From Ruminococcaceae bacterium D5 (GTDB lineage: Bacteria > Bacillota > Clostridia > Oscillospirales > Ruminococcaceae), in contig FORK01000001.1 in assembly GCA_900113995.1 (NCBI GenBank), positions 62,001-126,000 of the forward strand: a stretch of 64,000 bases of DNA, in the 5' to 3' direction. Both the position numbers and the translations under genes were made by a program. Of the stretch, positions 17,988-26,573 are shown one piece after another (positions within the stretch are counted from its first letter, which is position 1; every line of letters begins with the position of its first letter). Below the pieces are notes generated by a model. That model did no database searches, had not been told where the DNA came from, and saw only the letters and a list, made by a program, of their open reading frames with translations.

Positions 17988-20293
17988 CTGCCGAGGCCCC
18001 ACAGCCCCAGCCGGTTATCCCCATCGACTTAAACGGAAAGAACAATGCCGAGCGTATGAAAGAGATCACTGACCGTCTGGAAGCCGGAATACAGGCCCTT
18101 TTTGAAAGTGAGCAGTACAAAGCCTATCTCACTGCGATGTCCAAGTTCCATAATTACAGCTTCAACAATACGCTGCTGATCGCCATGCAGAAGCCGGACG
18201 CCTCTCTGGTTGCCGGTTTTGGCAAGTGGCGGGACGACTTTGAGCGCCATGTGAAGAAAGGCGAAAAAGGCATCAAGATACTGGCCCCATCCCCTTATAA
18301 AGTGAAAAAGCAGATGGAGAAAATAGACCCGGCTACCCAAAAGCCGGTGATCGGCGCAGACGGCAAGCCCGTTACAGAGGAACGGGAAATTGAAATCCCG
18401 GCCTTTCGCGTCGTCACAGTCTTTGACGTGAGCCAGACCGAGGGCAAGGAAATCCCGGACATTGCTGTGTCCGAACTGACCGGCAGCGTGGAACAGTATC
18501 AGGATTTTTTCGCCGCGCTGGAAAAGACGTCGCCGGTGCCGATAGCCTTTGAGAACATCCAGGGCGGCGCACACGGCTACTACCATCTGGAAGAAAAGCG
18601 GATTGCCATTGAAGAGGGCATGAGTGAATTGCAAACCCTGAAAACGGCTATCCATGAGATCGCCCATGCCAAGCTCCACGCCATCGACAAGGACGCCCCA
18701 GCCACCGAGCAGGCTGACCGGCTTGACCGCCGTACCCGTGAGGTGCAGGCCGAAAGCGTGGCGTATGCCGTCTGCCAGCATTACGGGCTGGACACATCGG
18801 ACTATTCCTTTGGCTATGTGGCCGGTTGGAGTTCCGGGCGGGAGTTGTCCGAGCTGAAAGCCTCCCTTGAAACCATCCGAAAGGCGGCCAATGAGCTGAT
18901 AACCGACATTGACGGCCATCTGGCCCAGCTTCAGCAGGAGCGCGAGGCAAAACAGGAAGCCGAACAGCCGCAGGAACAGCAAACGCCAGACCAGACCGAG
19001 GCTCCGTCCCTTGACCCGGCAGCGGAGCCGGTTGTTACGGTGCTTTGGAGTGAAAGCCCCCATCTGAAAGAGGGTCAGACCATGCCGCTGCATGAGGCTG
19101 ACGCCCTGTTTTCCAAGCTGGATGCAGAATATCCGGCAGGCATGGGCTATGACAAGACCAAGTTCCGCATTGACTTTACCTTCCGGGGACAGCCGGACAA
19201 CTACGAGGGACGGCAGGATTTTGGCGACGGGGACGGTTCCCTGATACAGCACATCCAGAGCTACCATACATACTATGCCCAGGATGAAAGCTGGAAAAAT
19301 CATGTGATTGCGGAAACCGGCTTAGAGGGCTGGGAGCAGGACAAAGCGGAACGGGATATGCTGCTGGGTGAGTTTGTTCCTTATATGAAGCTGCATTGCA
19401 ATCTCTCACAGATGGAACAGGAAGCCAGACGGCCCCTGCGTTCCGGGGAGGAATTGACGCCGGAGCAGTCCGCCTATTTCCATGCTGTTCTTGACTATGT
19501 ACAGGAGTGCCGCCCACTTCTCAATCAGGGCCAATATCAGTTGCCGGAGCCGCCGAAGCTGTCCGATTTTGACCAGACCTTGCAGGACTACAAAGCGCAG
19601 GTGCAGGCCGAGCTCGCACAGGAGGCCGCCGCAGCTGGTATGACCGTGGAGGAATATGCGGCGGCTGGCTATGAAGCGCCGGAGCAGGACAGCTTTTCTA
19701 TCTATCAGATCAAGAGTGGTGATGAAACGCGGGACTATCGGTTTGAACCCTATGACCATTTGCAGGCCACGGGGCGCTCTGTGGACAGGGCCAACTATGA
19801 TCTTGTTTACACCGCGCCGCTGGATGGCAAGACCACGTTGGAGGACATTTACCGTACATTCAACATCGACCATCCGGCAGATTTCAAGGGACATTCCCTT
19901 TCCGTGTCCGACGTGGTGGTGCTGCATCAGGGCGGGAAAGATACCGCCCATTACTGTGACAGCTTTGGTTTTCAGCAGGTGCCGGAGTTTTTACGGGAAA
20001 ATCCCTTGCGTACCGCCGAGCTGTCCACGGAGCAGAACGAAAACATGATCGACGGCGTTATCAATAACACCCCGTCCATGGGCGAGTTGGAGGCCAAGGT
20101 AAAAGCCGGGGAACAGATTTCCCTTACCGAACTTGCCGATGCTGCCAAGGCCGAGGCCAAGAAGCCCAAGGCCAAACAATCCCGCAAGACCCAGCAAAAA
20201 AAGCCCTCCATCCGTGCGCAGCTCAAAGCCGCACAGGAGGAACTGGCAAAAAAGAAACCGGCGCGGGAAAAATCGCAGGAATTGGAGGTGTAA
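17924..20293 (+). CDS. ArdC-like antirestriction / zincin protein with extra C-terminal domains
   Basis: 789 residues. Residues about 40-150 are the ArdC N-terminal ssDNA-binding domain (FHNYSFNNTLLIAMQKPDASLVAGFGKW). About 245 onward is a metallopeptidase-like segment with the zinc motif HEIAHAKLH. The C-terminal half includes a YodL-like region (YQIKSGDETRDYRFEPYDHL) and a basic lysine-rich tail. ArdC proteins protect incoming single-stranded DNA from restriction during conjugation. The gene begins at an apparent deletion junction, so its true N-terminus is uncertain. Confidence 0.82.
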   Translation: MAYPQPEVMRDEIKTRQAAVLTAEAPQPQPVIPIDLNGKNNAERMKEITDRLEAGIQALFESEQYKAYLTAMSKFHNYSFNNTLLIAMQKPDASLVAGFGKWRDDFERHVKKGEKGIKILAPSPYKVKKQMEKIDPATQKPVIGADGKPVTEEREIEIPAFRVVTVFDVSQTEGKEIPDIAVSELTGSVEQYQDFFAALEKTSPVPIAFENIQGGAHGYYHLEEKRIAIEEGMSELQTLKTAIHEIAHAKLHAIDKDAPATEQADRLDRRTREVQAESVAYAVCQHYGLDTSDYSFGYVAGWSSGRELSELKASLETIRKAANELITDIDGHLAQLQQEREAKQEAEQPQEQQTPDQTEAPSLDPAAEPVVTVLWSESPHLKEGQTMPLHEADALFSKLDAEYPAGMGYDKTKFRIDFTFRGQPDNYEGRQDFGDGDGSLIQHIQSYHTYYAQDESWKNHVIAETGLEGWEQDKAERDMLLGEFVPYMKLHCNLSQMEQEARRPLRSGEELTPEQSAYFHAVLDYVQECRPLLNQGQYQLPEPPKLSDFDQTLQDYKAQVQAELAQEAAAAGMTVEEYAAAGYEAPEQDSFSIYQIKSGDETRDYRFEPYDHLQATGRSVDRANYDLVYTAPLDGKTTLEDIYRTFNIDHPADFKGHSLSVSDVVVLHQGGKDTAHYCDSFGFQQVPEFLRENPLRTAELSTEQNENMIDGVINNTPSMGELEAKVKAGEQISLTELADAAKAEAKKPKAKQSRKTQQKKPSIRAQLKAAQEELAKKKPAREKSQELEV

Positions 20294-20296
20294 CGG

Positions 20297-21241
20297 ATGC
20301 AGAAGTTTGAGAATGTGGACGTGATTGCGGCTCTGGGTGAGATCATGCGGCAGAACACCGCCTTTTATCGGAATGACTTTGACATTGACAAAGAGATCAT
20401 AAAACGGGCCGCCGCCAGCGAACAGGCCGTAGACAAGGCCCTGCTTTGGATGTCCCGGCCCTCCGGGACGTACTGTTTCCGGGAACGTGACGTTTTCCTG
20501 GAAGATACCCGCCAGCATAACACATGGCGGTTTTACGGGGAGCAGACCCGCGACAAGATACTGGCCTACGCTGTGGAGCTGACCGGCACCCAGGGCGGCA
20601 CCATCCGGGGCAATCTCTATGAGCTGGACTATCCGCAGCATTTCCGGCACGTCATTGAGGCCACCTTGCCGGTGAGCGTAAACCGGCTTTTCTATGAGCA
20701 TGGGAGCCGGGACATCCCGGCTGGACAGAGTTTTGACGGAAGCCCTGACCGTGTACTGGGCGATTTCCTGCGCTATGAGTTTCAGCCCCGCGACCCGGCT
20801 GTGCTGCAGGAGGCGTTACAGCAGGAGCAGCACGGACGGGAGCAGGCAAGACCGGGAGATTTCAAGGCCCACATCACCGCTTTACATGACAGCCGGATTG
20901 AAACCGAGGCCCAGCGCATCGTGGATAAGCTGAAAGATCTGTCTGCACCCAACAGCCCCAACAAGACGCATTTCATGGTGGAGATCTCACCGCACTTTGA
21001 CGCGCTGGCCTCCACCAAGGACAATGACCGGCTCTTTGCCATGCTGCCCTATAAGTCCCTGTGCTTTACCGGCATAAAAGACCGGCACGGAGTATATGCC
21101 ATGATCGGAAAGGACGAGCGCCGGGATGTGTCAATACGCAGGCCCCGGCCCTCTATCCGCAAGCAACTCACCGACAGCAAACAGGCCGCCAGCCCGAAAA
21201 AGGCGGCAGCCAGAACCAAGAAAAACGAATTGGAGGTATAA
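20297..21241 (+). CDS. Conserved ICE accessory protein of unknown function
   Basis: 314 residues, soluble, starting 3 bases after the ArdC gene, with GGAGG overlapping that gene's end. Seen: an acidic N-terminus (FYRNDFDIDKEIIKRAAA), WMSRPSGTYCFRERDVF, and a Lys-rich tail ending NELEV. The preceding ArdC protein ends QELEV, a shared element style. Seen in Tn1549-type modules as I recall; no catalytic motif recognised. Confidence 0.7.
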   Translation: MQKFENVDVIAALGEIMRQNTAFYRNDFDIDKEIIKRAAASEQAVDKALLWMSRPSGTYCFRERDVFLEDTRQHNTWRFYGEQTRDKILAYAVELTGTQGGTIRGNLYELDYPQHFRHVIEATLPVSVNRLFYEHGSRDIPAGQSFDGSPDRVLGDFLRYEFQPRDPAVLQEALQQEQHGREQARPGDFKAHITALHDSRIETEAQRIVDKLKDLSAPNSPNKTHFMVEISPHFDALASTKDNDRLFAMLPYKSLCFTGIKDRHGVYAMIGKDERRDVSIRRPRPSIRKQLTDSKQAASPKKAAARTKKNELEV

Positions 21242-21245
21242 CCAA

Positions 21246-21446
21246 ATGCACTTTACCGTGGAAGAAGAAAACCTGATCTGTATGTACCACAATGCAGACC
21301 GTCGCAGGACAATAGGCAAGATTACTGCCGCTTTGCCGGATATGGACGGGGATATGCGGGCGTTGGCTCGGCAGACGATCACGAAGCTGGAGGCCATGAC
21401 GGACGCCGACTTTGACGGCCAGAAATTCCTTTTTACCGATGAATAA
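21246..21446 (+). CDS. Transposon-transfer assisting protein (TTRAP-like)
   Basis: 66 residues. MHFTVEEENLICMYHNADRR, then ALPDMDGDMRALARQTITKLEAMTD, matches the TTRAP small-protein pattern of conjugative transposons. GGAGG sits in the end of the preceding gene. Role in transfer unknown. Third gene of the ArdC operon. Confidence 0.82.
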   Translation: MHFTVEEENLICMYHNADRRRTIGKITAALPDMDGDMRALARQTITKLEAMTDADFDGQKFLFTDE

Positions 21447-21453
21447 GTAAATC

Positions 21454-21498
21454 AGACGCCGGGCACGGCGGCCATGTGGCCGCTTGCGTCCGGCGTCT
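21454..21498 (+). repeat. Conserved hairpin repeat, copy A (terminator of the ArdC operon)
   Basis: AGACGCCGG / CCGGCGTCT outer stem with GCGGCCATGTGGCCGC inside. Related to copies at 23593 and 24292; all three share ATGTGGCCGCTTG or a one-base variant. Serves as terminator for both flanking genes. Confidence 0.8.
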
Positions 21499-21500
21499 TT

Positions 21501-23027
21501 CTATTTATATGTTTTTTCCAGTGTACGTAATGCTTCTAAATCAGTTTCATAGCGTTTAATTGATGAATCCATGAGGTATATTCTGTTTTCAGTTGTCCAT
21601 GTATTGAGGTTTTTCCTGTCATAATATAGAGAAAAATCTTGTATTGTTCCTGCTAATTGAGTATGCGCATTTGCCCATTCATGGAGCTCTTTGGGCGGAT
21701 ATGGGAGATCACGTTGTTCCAAAAACAAGCAAGTGATTTCACGATTGAGCGGCTCAACGGCATCAATTAACTCACTTTCACTTAGTACGCCATTGCGATA
21801 TTCGCGATATAGCTTAATAAAACTTTGAGCAGCATTTACCAATTTTTTTGTAATTAAATGAGTTTCCTCAATTAAATTCTCCCTACTCACCACTTTATTA
21901 TGCAACAACTGGTTTATCATTTTGTATGACGGATTTGTTTCTAAATAGACATTATTGACAACCCGAGAATTCTTATTTTCTCTATACCACCATTTTTTAT
22001 CTTGTGTATTATCAACCCATGTTGTATGGCAAATATAATTACTATCTATAATATCATCTTCGCTGTATCCAAAATAGCACCAAATAATGTTCGCTGGTTT
22101 ACCTCTGTGACGAGATTCTGACAGAGCATTTTGGTAAACATCGGCATACTTTATTTTGTTTTTAACTTCATTTGCGATATCAGCTATTTCTTCAAAAGAA
22201 CTTTCATATCGCAAAATTACTTTCGCAGATAAGCGTTTTGCTAGTCCTGTATGTACTGGGGTAACATCGTAGATGATATATGTTTCTGTTTCTTCATATA
22301 CGTTCGCGACACGGTATGGCTTGTATTCTTCTACATCAAAGAAAACTGTTCCACCAATGTTGGAACGAAATATTGGCGTTTGTGTCTGTGAAGGATGTTT
22401 AGTGTTCCATATTTTCGCAAAATGAAAAATTGCCTCGTTGATAGATTCTAATGATTTTTTTCCTTCTCTTATCAAAAAACGCGAGGTAAGGGCATCAACT
22501 AAAAAGCTGGTATATGTGCTTAACTGTCGGTTGGGTTCAAATCCAGATGTTTGTTCCGCATTGCATGAAGCAAGAACAGCATAACCGCGTCCAACAAATG
22601 TCTCGATAGTTTCTGATAAATCTAAGGCAGGTGTATCGCTTATTGCAAAATATCCTGAATGGCAGCTATCTAAAATAATAATCTTATTTTTGGCAGGTAT
22701 CTTTTCAATTACGTCAATCAATGATTGAAGATTCAAGTTACCGTCACTCAACGCTAAGACATTTTTTCCTCCGTGTCCAGAAAAATAAAAAATAAAAGTA
22801 TCTTCATTAGCAGTTCCAGAAATTGAGGAATAAAGTCCTGCAATTAAGTCTTTTGTAGTCGCTGTTCCATGATGACCACAAACCCTAATATTAGATTCTG
22901 ATACGTTTAGACCTGCAATAAGAGCCTTTTTTACAGCTTGTACGTCATTAGCGCAAAGAGGCAATGCAGGATAGCCGGCAGCAGGGTACATACAAACCCC
23001 CGTTAATAACGCTGTTATATTGCTCAA
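21501..23027 (-). CDS. Caspase-family (peptidase C14) protein, probable defence effector
   Basis: 508 residues from a TTG start at 23027 (GGAGG eight bases upstream). The N-terminal 250 residues are a caspase-like fold with the catalytic histidine in YFSGHGG (H85) and the cysteine in LDSCHSG (C122). Activation loops and AVLASCNAEQTSGFE follow. Residues from about 255 onward are an unrecognised domain rich in Tyr and Asn. Prokaryotic caspases act as suicide proteases in abortive infection. It forms a two-gene unit with the upstream DUF6650-like gene (18-base gap) and is more AT-rich than its ICE neighbours, so it is imported cargo. Confidence 0.88.
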   Translation of the reverse strand: MSNITALLTGVCMYPAAGYPALPLCANDVQAVKKALIAGLNVSESNIRVCGHHGTATTKDLIAGLYSSISGTANEDTFIFYFSGHGGKNVLALSDGNLNLQSLIDVIEKIPAKNKIIILDSCHSGYFAISDTPALDLSETIETFVGRGYAVLASCNAEQTSGFEPNRQLSTYTSFLVDALTSRFLIREGKKSLESINEAIFHFAKIWNTKHPSQTQTPIFRSNIGGTVFFDVEEYKPYRVANVYEETETYIIYDVTPVHTGLAKRLSAKVILRYESSFEEIADIANEVKNKIKYADVYQNALSESRHRGKPANIIWCYFGYSEDDIIDSNYICHTTWVDNTQDKKWWYRENKNSRVVNNVYLETNPSYKMINQLLHNKVVSRENLIEETHLITKKLVNAAQSFIKLYREYRNGVLSESELIDAVEPLNREITCLFLEQRDLPYPPKELHEWANAHTQLAGTIQDFSLYYDRKNLNTWTTENRIYLMDSSIKRYETDLEALRTLEKTYK

Positions 23028-23045
23028 TATAAGTACCTCCTACAA

Positions 23046-23516
23046 TTACTCTGGAATTATCTGTGCCAAATCATCCTCAACATCGAGTCCGTATGCCTTT
23101 GCAATTTGGCCGATCATCACACCAAACACGCCACGCAGTTCTCCAATAGCAGATGTAAAAATCCAATTGTCAATGTTGCCGGGCTGACAAGCATAGCAAC
23201 GAAACTCCTTTTTGTCTGGGCATTTACTTAAAAACTTATTGCAAGCGTTTCTCATAGATCGAACATAGGCATTTAGCTCTGATTGCTCGTTTATATTCTG
23301 CAATTCAGAAGTGAGATAGTTCTTGATCTCTGTTACTGACGTAATACATGGGCAAACAGATTCATAGTCATATGCGGAATATAAAACGCGACGCGGTTCG
23401 AGAAAAATAATTATCCGTCGTGCGATACTTCTTTCAGTATCGACGGGGTTCCATGATACGCCAAAAACAGGGCAACTTATCCCTGTAAGGCGGTTGAGCA
23501 ATTCAGTGAATCTCAT
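23046..23516 (-). CDS. DUF6650-like protein, partner of the caspase
   Basis: 156 residues. The N-terminus MRFTELLNRLTGISCPVFGVSWNP is the hallmark I recall for DUF6650. Several cysteines follow (CPCITSV, KCPDKKEFRCYACQPG). No membrane segment. First gene of the pair, start at 23516 with GGAGG. Likely a sensor, regulator or cofactor for the protease; role not established. Confidence 0.72.
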   Translation of the reverse strand: MRFTELLNRLTGISCPVFGVSWNPVDTERSIARRIIIFLEPRRVLYSAYDYESVCPCITSVTEIKNYLTSELQNINEQSELNAYVRSMRNACNKFLSKCPDKKEFRCYACQPGNIDNWIFTSAIGELRGVFGVMIGQIAKAYGLDVEDDLAQIIPE

Positions 23517-23592
23517 AGCTGGCCTCCATTGTATATTGGAAGAATTTATTAAAATAATTATAGCACAAAAATGACGAAATGGATATTAAAAT

Positions 23593-23631
23593 GCCAGACA
23601 CAGCAACCATATGGCCGCTTGTGTCTGGCGC
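23593..23631 (+). repeat. Conserved hairpin repeat, copy B
   Basis: GCCAGACAC (23593-23601) / GTGTCTGGC (23621-23629), with ATATGGCCGCTTG inside. It differs from copy A at 8 of 38 positions, mostly paired transitions that preserve the stem. Confidence 0.75.
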
Positions 23632-23634
23632 CTG

Positions 23635-24228
23635 TTAGTGCATAGGAGTAGTCTTTACATCATTTGCCAATTCAACAAGAGATGCGGCTATGTTTTCAAA
23701 TCTATGCTGCTTTTTAAGGAAACTCCCCGCACTGCTAATTCGTTGCAATCCGAATACTTGCATTACAGTTCTCTTTGACTGCAAACTATTATGTGCGGCA
23801 TAATTTCTAATTGCGCAAAGTTGATCTATAGTATCTCTGTATTTAGTATTTTTGAATACCTTAGCAATATTATGATTTGCACCAATAACATCATTCAGCA
23901 CTTTGCTTAATCCACTTCTGCCTTTGAAGTCAAAAAAACCACCTTTAGTAATAAGGAATTCACATACATCATCATTTATGTGCTTACCTAACTTGACACT
24001 ATATTTGTTTTCAAAATGAGAATGGTCATGGTTTAGGCAAGAAATCATTGATCGTAAAGCGAACCGTTCAAATGCTTTATAAAGCATTATTATGGCATTT
24101 TCATAGCAAAAAGATTGATATTTCTTTTCAGTTGCAAACGCTATATTACACTTCGCTATATAATCATTGATTTCAGACACGGCTTCAATAAATTCATCAC
24201 ATACAGACTGAATACTTACTATCCGCAT
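23635..24228 (-). CDS. HEPN-like protein, putative RNase toxin
   Basis: 197 residues from the ATG at 24228 (GGGAGA upstream; the 24273 start lacks a site). All-helical. The C-terminal motif CAIRNYAAHNS contains R141-N-x3-H146, the Rx4-6H signature of HEPN ribonucleases. The N-terminal half (ENAIIMLYKAFERFALR) also resembles HEPN helix 1-2. No antitoxin partner is visible. AT-rich and flanked by hairpin repeats, so it is a separate cargo gene. Confidence 0.6.
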   Translation of the reverse strand: MRIVSIQSVCDEFIEAVSEINDYIAKCNIAFATEKKYQSFCYENAIIMLYKAFERFALRSMISCLNHDHSHFENKYSVKLGKHINDDVCEFLITKGGFFDFKGRSGLSKVLNDVIGANHNIAKVFKNTKYRDTIDQLCAIRNYAAHNSLQSKRTVMQVFGLQRISSAGSFLKKQHRFENIAASLVELANDVKTTPMH

Positions 24229-24291
24229 ATCTAATCTCCCTTTTGGCAAAGTCCTTTTGATTAAATATAGCACACATTCGACAAAAAGGAA

Positions 24292-24336
24292 AGACGCCGT
24301 GCGTGGCGGTCATGTGGCCGCTTGCGTCCAGTGTGT
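24292..24336 (+). repeat. Conserved hairpin repeat, copy C
   Basis: AGACGCCGTGCGTGGCGG then TCATGTGGCCGCTTG, followed by a T run. About 36 of 43 bases equal copy A. It bounds the HEPN gene on its upstream side. Confidence 0.75.
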
Positions 24337-24350
24337 TTTTTTGCCTATTT

Positions 24351-24463
24351 CTACGCATTTAGAACAGCGTTTCGGCGGGTATATGATAAATCATCCCACC
24401 ACCCCTGCGACTATGCCGGAAAGACCCCGGAATACCGGGCTTTTTAAGGCCCTAAATGCGTAG
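24351..24463 (+). repeat. 12-base inverted repeat enclosing a terminator
   Basis: CTACGCATTTAG (24351-24362) and CTAAATGCGTAG (24452-24463) are perfectly inverted, 89 bases apart. The right copy lies in the last codons of the Cys-rich gene. Between them, CCCGG / CCGGG plus TTTTT is terminator-like. Confidence 0.55.
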
Positions 24464-24815
24464 ATTGCCAGTATCTTTTCTGCTGTCGTTCTGCCTCTTT
24501 GCGGCGGCGCATCCGTTTGGCGCAGGCTGGGCAGTATTTAGCCCGGTTGGACTTTGGCATAAATACAGCGCCACACTCGGAGCAGCGTTTCACATCGTCC
24601 CGGTCTTTGGTGATCTCGGCACACAGGGCCGCATCCAGCGGGAGAACAGCAGCCCGGAACCACCGGCACAGCAGCGAATAGGAAATGCTCTGAACACAAA
24701 CACATTCTTCGCCATCGTCCAGCAGCAGACAGTTCCCGTCACAATAGTTGCAGCACTCCCGCACCAGCTTCCGGGCCTTGCGATATTGCGGGTAATTCAT
24801 TCTTGGTAAACTCAT
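24444..24815 (-). CDS. Cysteine-rich VLP-family ICE protein
   Basis: 123 residues from 24815, overlapping the relaxase fragment stop as ATGA. Two Cys clusters: ECCNYCDGNC near residue 25 and the zinc-ribbon CSECGAVFMPKSNRAKYCPACAKRMRRR near the end. Matches the Cys_rich_VLP family encoded beside relaxases in Tn1549-like ICEs. Possibly a DNA-binding accessory of the relaxosome. Confidence 0.82.
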   Translation of the reverse strand: MSLPRMNYPQYRKARKLVRECCNYCDGNCLLLDDGEECVCVQSISYSLLCRWFRAAVLPLDAALCAEITKDRDDVKRCSECGAVFMPKSNRAKYCPACAKRMRRRKEAERQQKRYWQSTHLGP

Positions 24816-25753
24816 AGCTCTTGCGACCATTCCTTTCCCGGCGTCACCCGCAAAATGCCGTCCACATTCTGCTTGATGATACCGTATTCCTGCATCTGCT
24901 TTTTTGCTTCGCCGTACTGTTCATACAGCCGTTCTTTTTCCTTGGCCAGCCGCTTGTACTCGGCTTTCAGGGCGTACAGATCAGGGAGCTTTTTCATGCC
25001 CTGTTCCTTTAGGGCCTTTGCCGCAGCTTCATACAAAATCAAGGTGCTTTCATGCTCACGTCGAAATTTAGCCTTGTCCGCTGCCTTGCGATATTCCAGC
25101 GCCACGGGCCGGAGCTGCTTGTAAGTGGTGATGTTCTTTATCAATACCGCCATATCCGCAAGCCGATGTTCCGCAGCTTTCAGGACAGCGGCGGCCTCGT
25201 CGCTGGCGGCGGTGATCTCGGCCACTTTGATTACCAAATCCGGGTAAGTGTCTATCCCATGTTCTGTTAGGAAGTTCAGTGTCATTGCGGCCTGCTTCAA
25301 GTTGTGGAGCTTCGCCCACTTCTCATAGCCCGCCGACTGCTGGGCCTTGATGCTATTTTCCAGATCAATCCGCAGGGAAATTCCCTTGCGTTCTTTTGGC
25401 CTCCTTGTGATGGCGCGGCTTTTGATACGCTCTTTGATTGCTTCTTCGGTGTAGGCTTCCCCCAGCGTCTTGCAGCGGGTGAAGCGTTCCTGTCCGGGGG
25501 CGCGGAATGAAATAAATTTGCCCTGTTTGATCTCATAGCCCTGCGCCTGCATGAACCGCAGAAAATCGTCAAAGTCTTTGGCCTGCGGGATGGCAGCATC
25601 AATGGCGGCTTTGAGCTTTGCTTTCCAGCTTGTCCCTTTCCGCTGGGCATCCCACTCGGCGTAGCTTTTGCCCTTACTCTGGCCGGGCTTTACCACGGAC
25701 AATCCGTGTTCCTTGCACAGCCGATCACTGGTGCGCCGGATATAGGCATATGC
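24812..25753 (-). pseudogene. Relaxase C-terminal fragment (first copy)
   Basis: An open frame of 314 codons without a proper start encodes the C-terminal two thirds of a Tn1549-type relaxase (RRTSDRLCKEHGLSVV, GKSYAEW, then long helices). The N-terminal catalytic domain with the tyrosine and histidine triad is missing. The frame stops matching at the palindrome 25746-25753, where it meets another relaxase fragment in opposite orientation. A TTG at 25702 could still start translation of the fragment. Confidence 0.8.
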
Positions 25754-26075
25754 TAAAACCCGTGAGGTCTATGTGGCATACCGCAAGGCCGGCTACTCTA
25801 AGAAATTCAGGGAAGAACATGAGGAAGAAATTCTGTTCCACCAGGCTGCTAAGAATGCCTTTGATGAGATGGGCGTCAAGAAGCTGCCCAAGGTCAGAGA
25901 GTTGCAGACAGAGTATGCGAAATTGCTGGAAGAAAAGAAAAAGACCTATGCCGAGTACCGGCGTTCCCGTGAAGAAATGCGGGAGCTTTTAACAGCAAAG
26001 GCCAATGTAGATCGGGTGCTGAAAATGGAGGTAGAACAGGATGTTGAAAAAGAAAAAGACCACGGCCAGCGGTAA
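25746..26075 (+). pseudogene. Relaxase C-terminal fragment (second copy, opposite strand)
   Basis: A 110-codon frame (KTREVYVAYRKAGYSKKF, AKNAFDEMGVKKLPKVRELQ, AKANVDRVLKM) is homologous to the end of the minus-strand relaxase (AAKALKEQGMKKLPDLYALK, KQNVDGILRV). Only the last third of the gene remains. Meets the first copy head-to-head at GCATATGC. Confidence 0.8.
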
Positions 26076-26167
26076 GCTGGTTCTGGTCAAAAGCGTTCGC
26101 AGAACGCGCAGCCACAGAATGAAATTCTGTGTTCAAAGGGGCTTGGGGGCGCTGCCCTCAACAAGCA

Positions 26168-26240
26168 AGCAGAGAGGAAAATCACAAAGGGATTTTCTTC
26201 CCTGCGGGCCTGTGTGTATTAACACAGGCATTGCTTGCCA
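26168..26240 (+). other. Cluster of hairpins downstream of the second relaxase fragment
   Basis: GAAAATC / GATTTTC near 26177-26197 and GCCTGTGT (26208-26215) / ACACAGGC (26222-26229). They are enclosed by AAGCAAG and CTTGC stretches that can also pair. Could be transfer-origin or terminator structure. The surrounding 26076-26363 has no gene I can support. Confidence 0.35.
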
Positions 26241-26298
26241 CGTTTTCTCCCGTCCTTCGCAGCGATGTAACTTTTTTCTGGACACTTCGCCGGACGCC

Positions 26299-26327
26299 TT
26301 GTATTTCTTCTGATATTCGTATATAAT
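26299..26327 (+). promoter_or_regulatory. Promoter of the sigma/PrsW operon
   Basis: -35 TTGTAT (26299-26304), 17-base spacer, -10 TATAAT (26322-26327), 37 bases before the first gene. Confidence 0.7.
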
Positions 26328-26363
26328 GTATCATGTTGAGTATTATCCATGCGGAGGTGCGGT

Positions 26364-26573
26364 ATGAACGGGATCAAGGGCTATATTTCCATAAGGGAGG
26401 CCTCCTATCGCTGGGGCGTGTCAGAGCGGAGAGTCAACCAATACTGCGCAGCTGGACGCATCCTTGGTGCGTCCCGGTTCGGGCGCTCATGGGCGATCCC
26501 GGAAAATGCGGAGAAACCGTCCGACCCTCGTAGGAAGGCCACGGAAGGAGGCGGTGGATATGATCTCCGATGA
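26364..26573 (+). CDS. MerR/excisionase-type helix-turn-helix protein
   Basis: 69 residues. ISIREASYRWGVSERRVNQYCAAGRI is a winged helix-turn-helix of the excisionase/MerR kind. Start 26364 with GGAGG. Overlaps the ECF sigma gene by 14 bases. First gene of the operon and likely regulator of it. Confidence 0.78.
   Translation: MNGIKGYISIREASYRWGVSERRVNQYCAAGRILGASRFGRSWAIPENAEKPSDPRRKATEGGGGYDLR

Noticed and set aside
18029-19303. 424-codon minus-strand open frame opposite the ArdC gene
   Set aside because: Shadow of a GC-rich real gene; no ribosome-binding site and no domain logic.
21454-24336. Three related hairpins as a CRISPR array
   Set aside because: Copies are about 0.7-2 kb apart, contain genes between them and diverge in sequence; no spacer structure and no cas genes.
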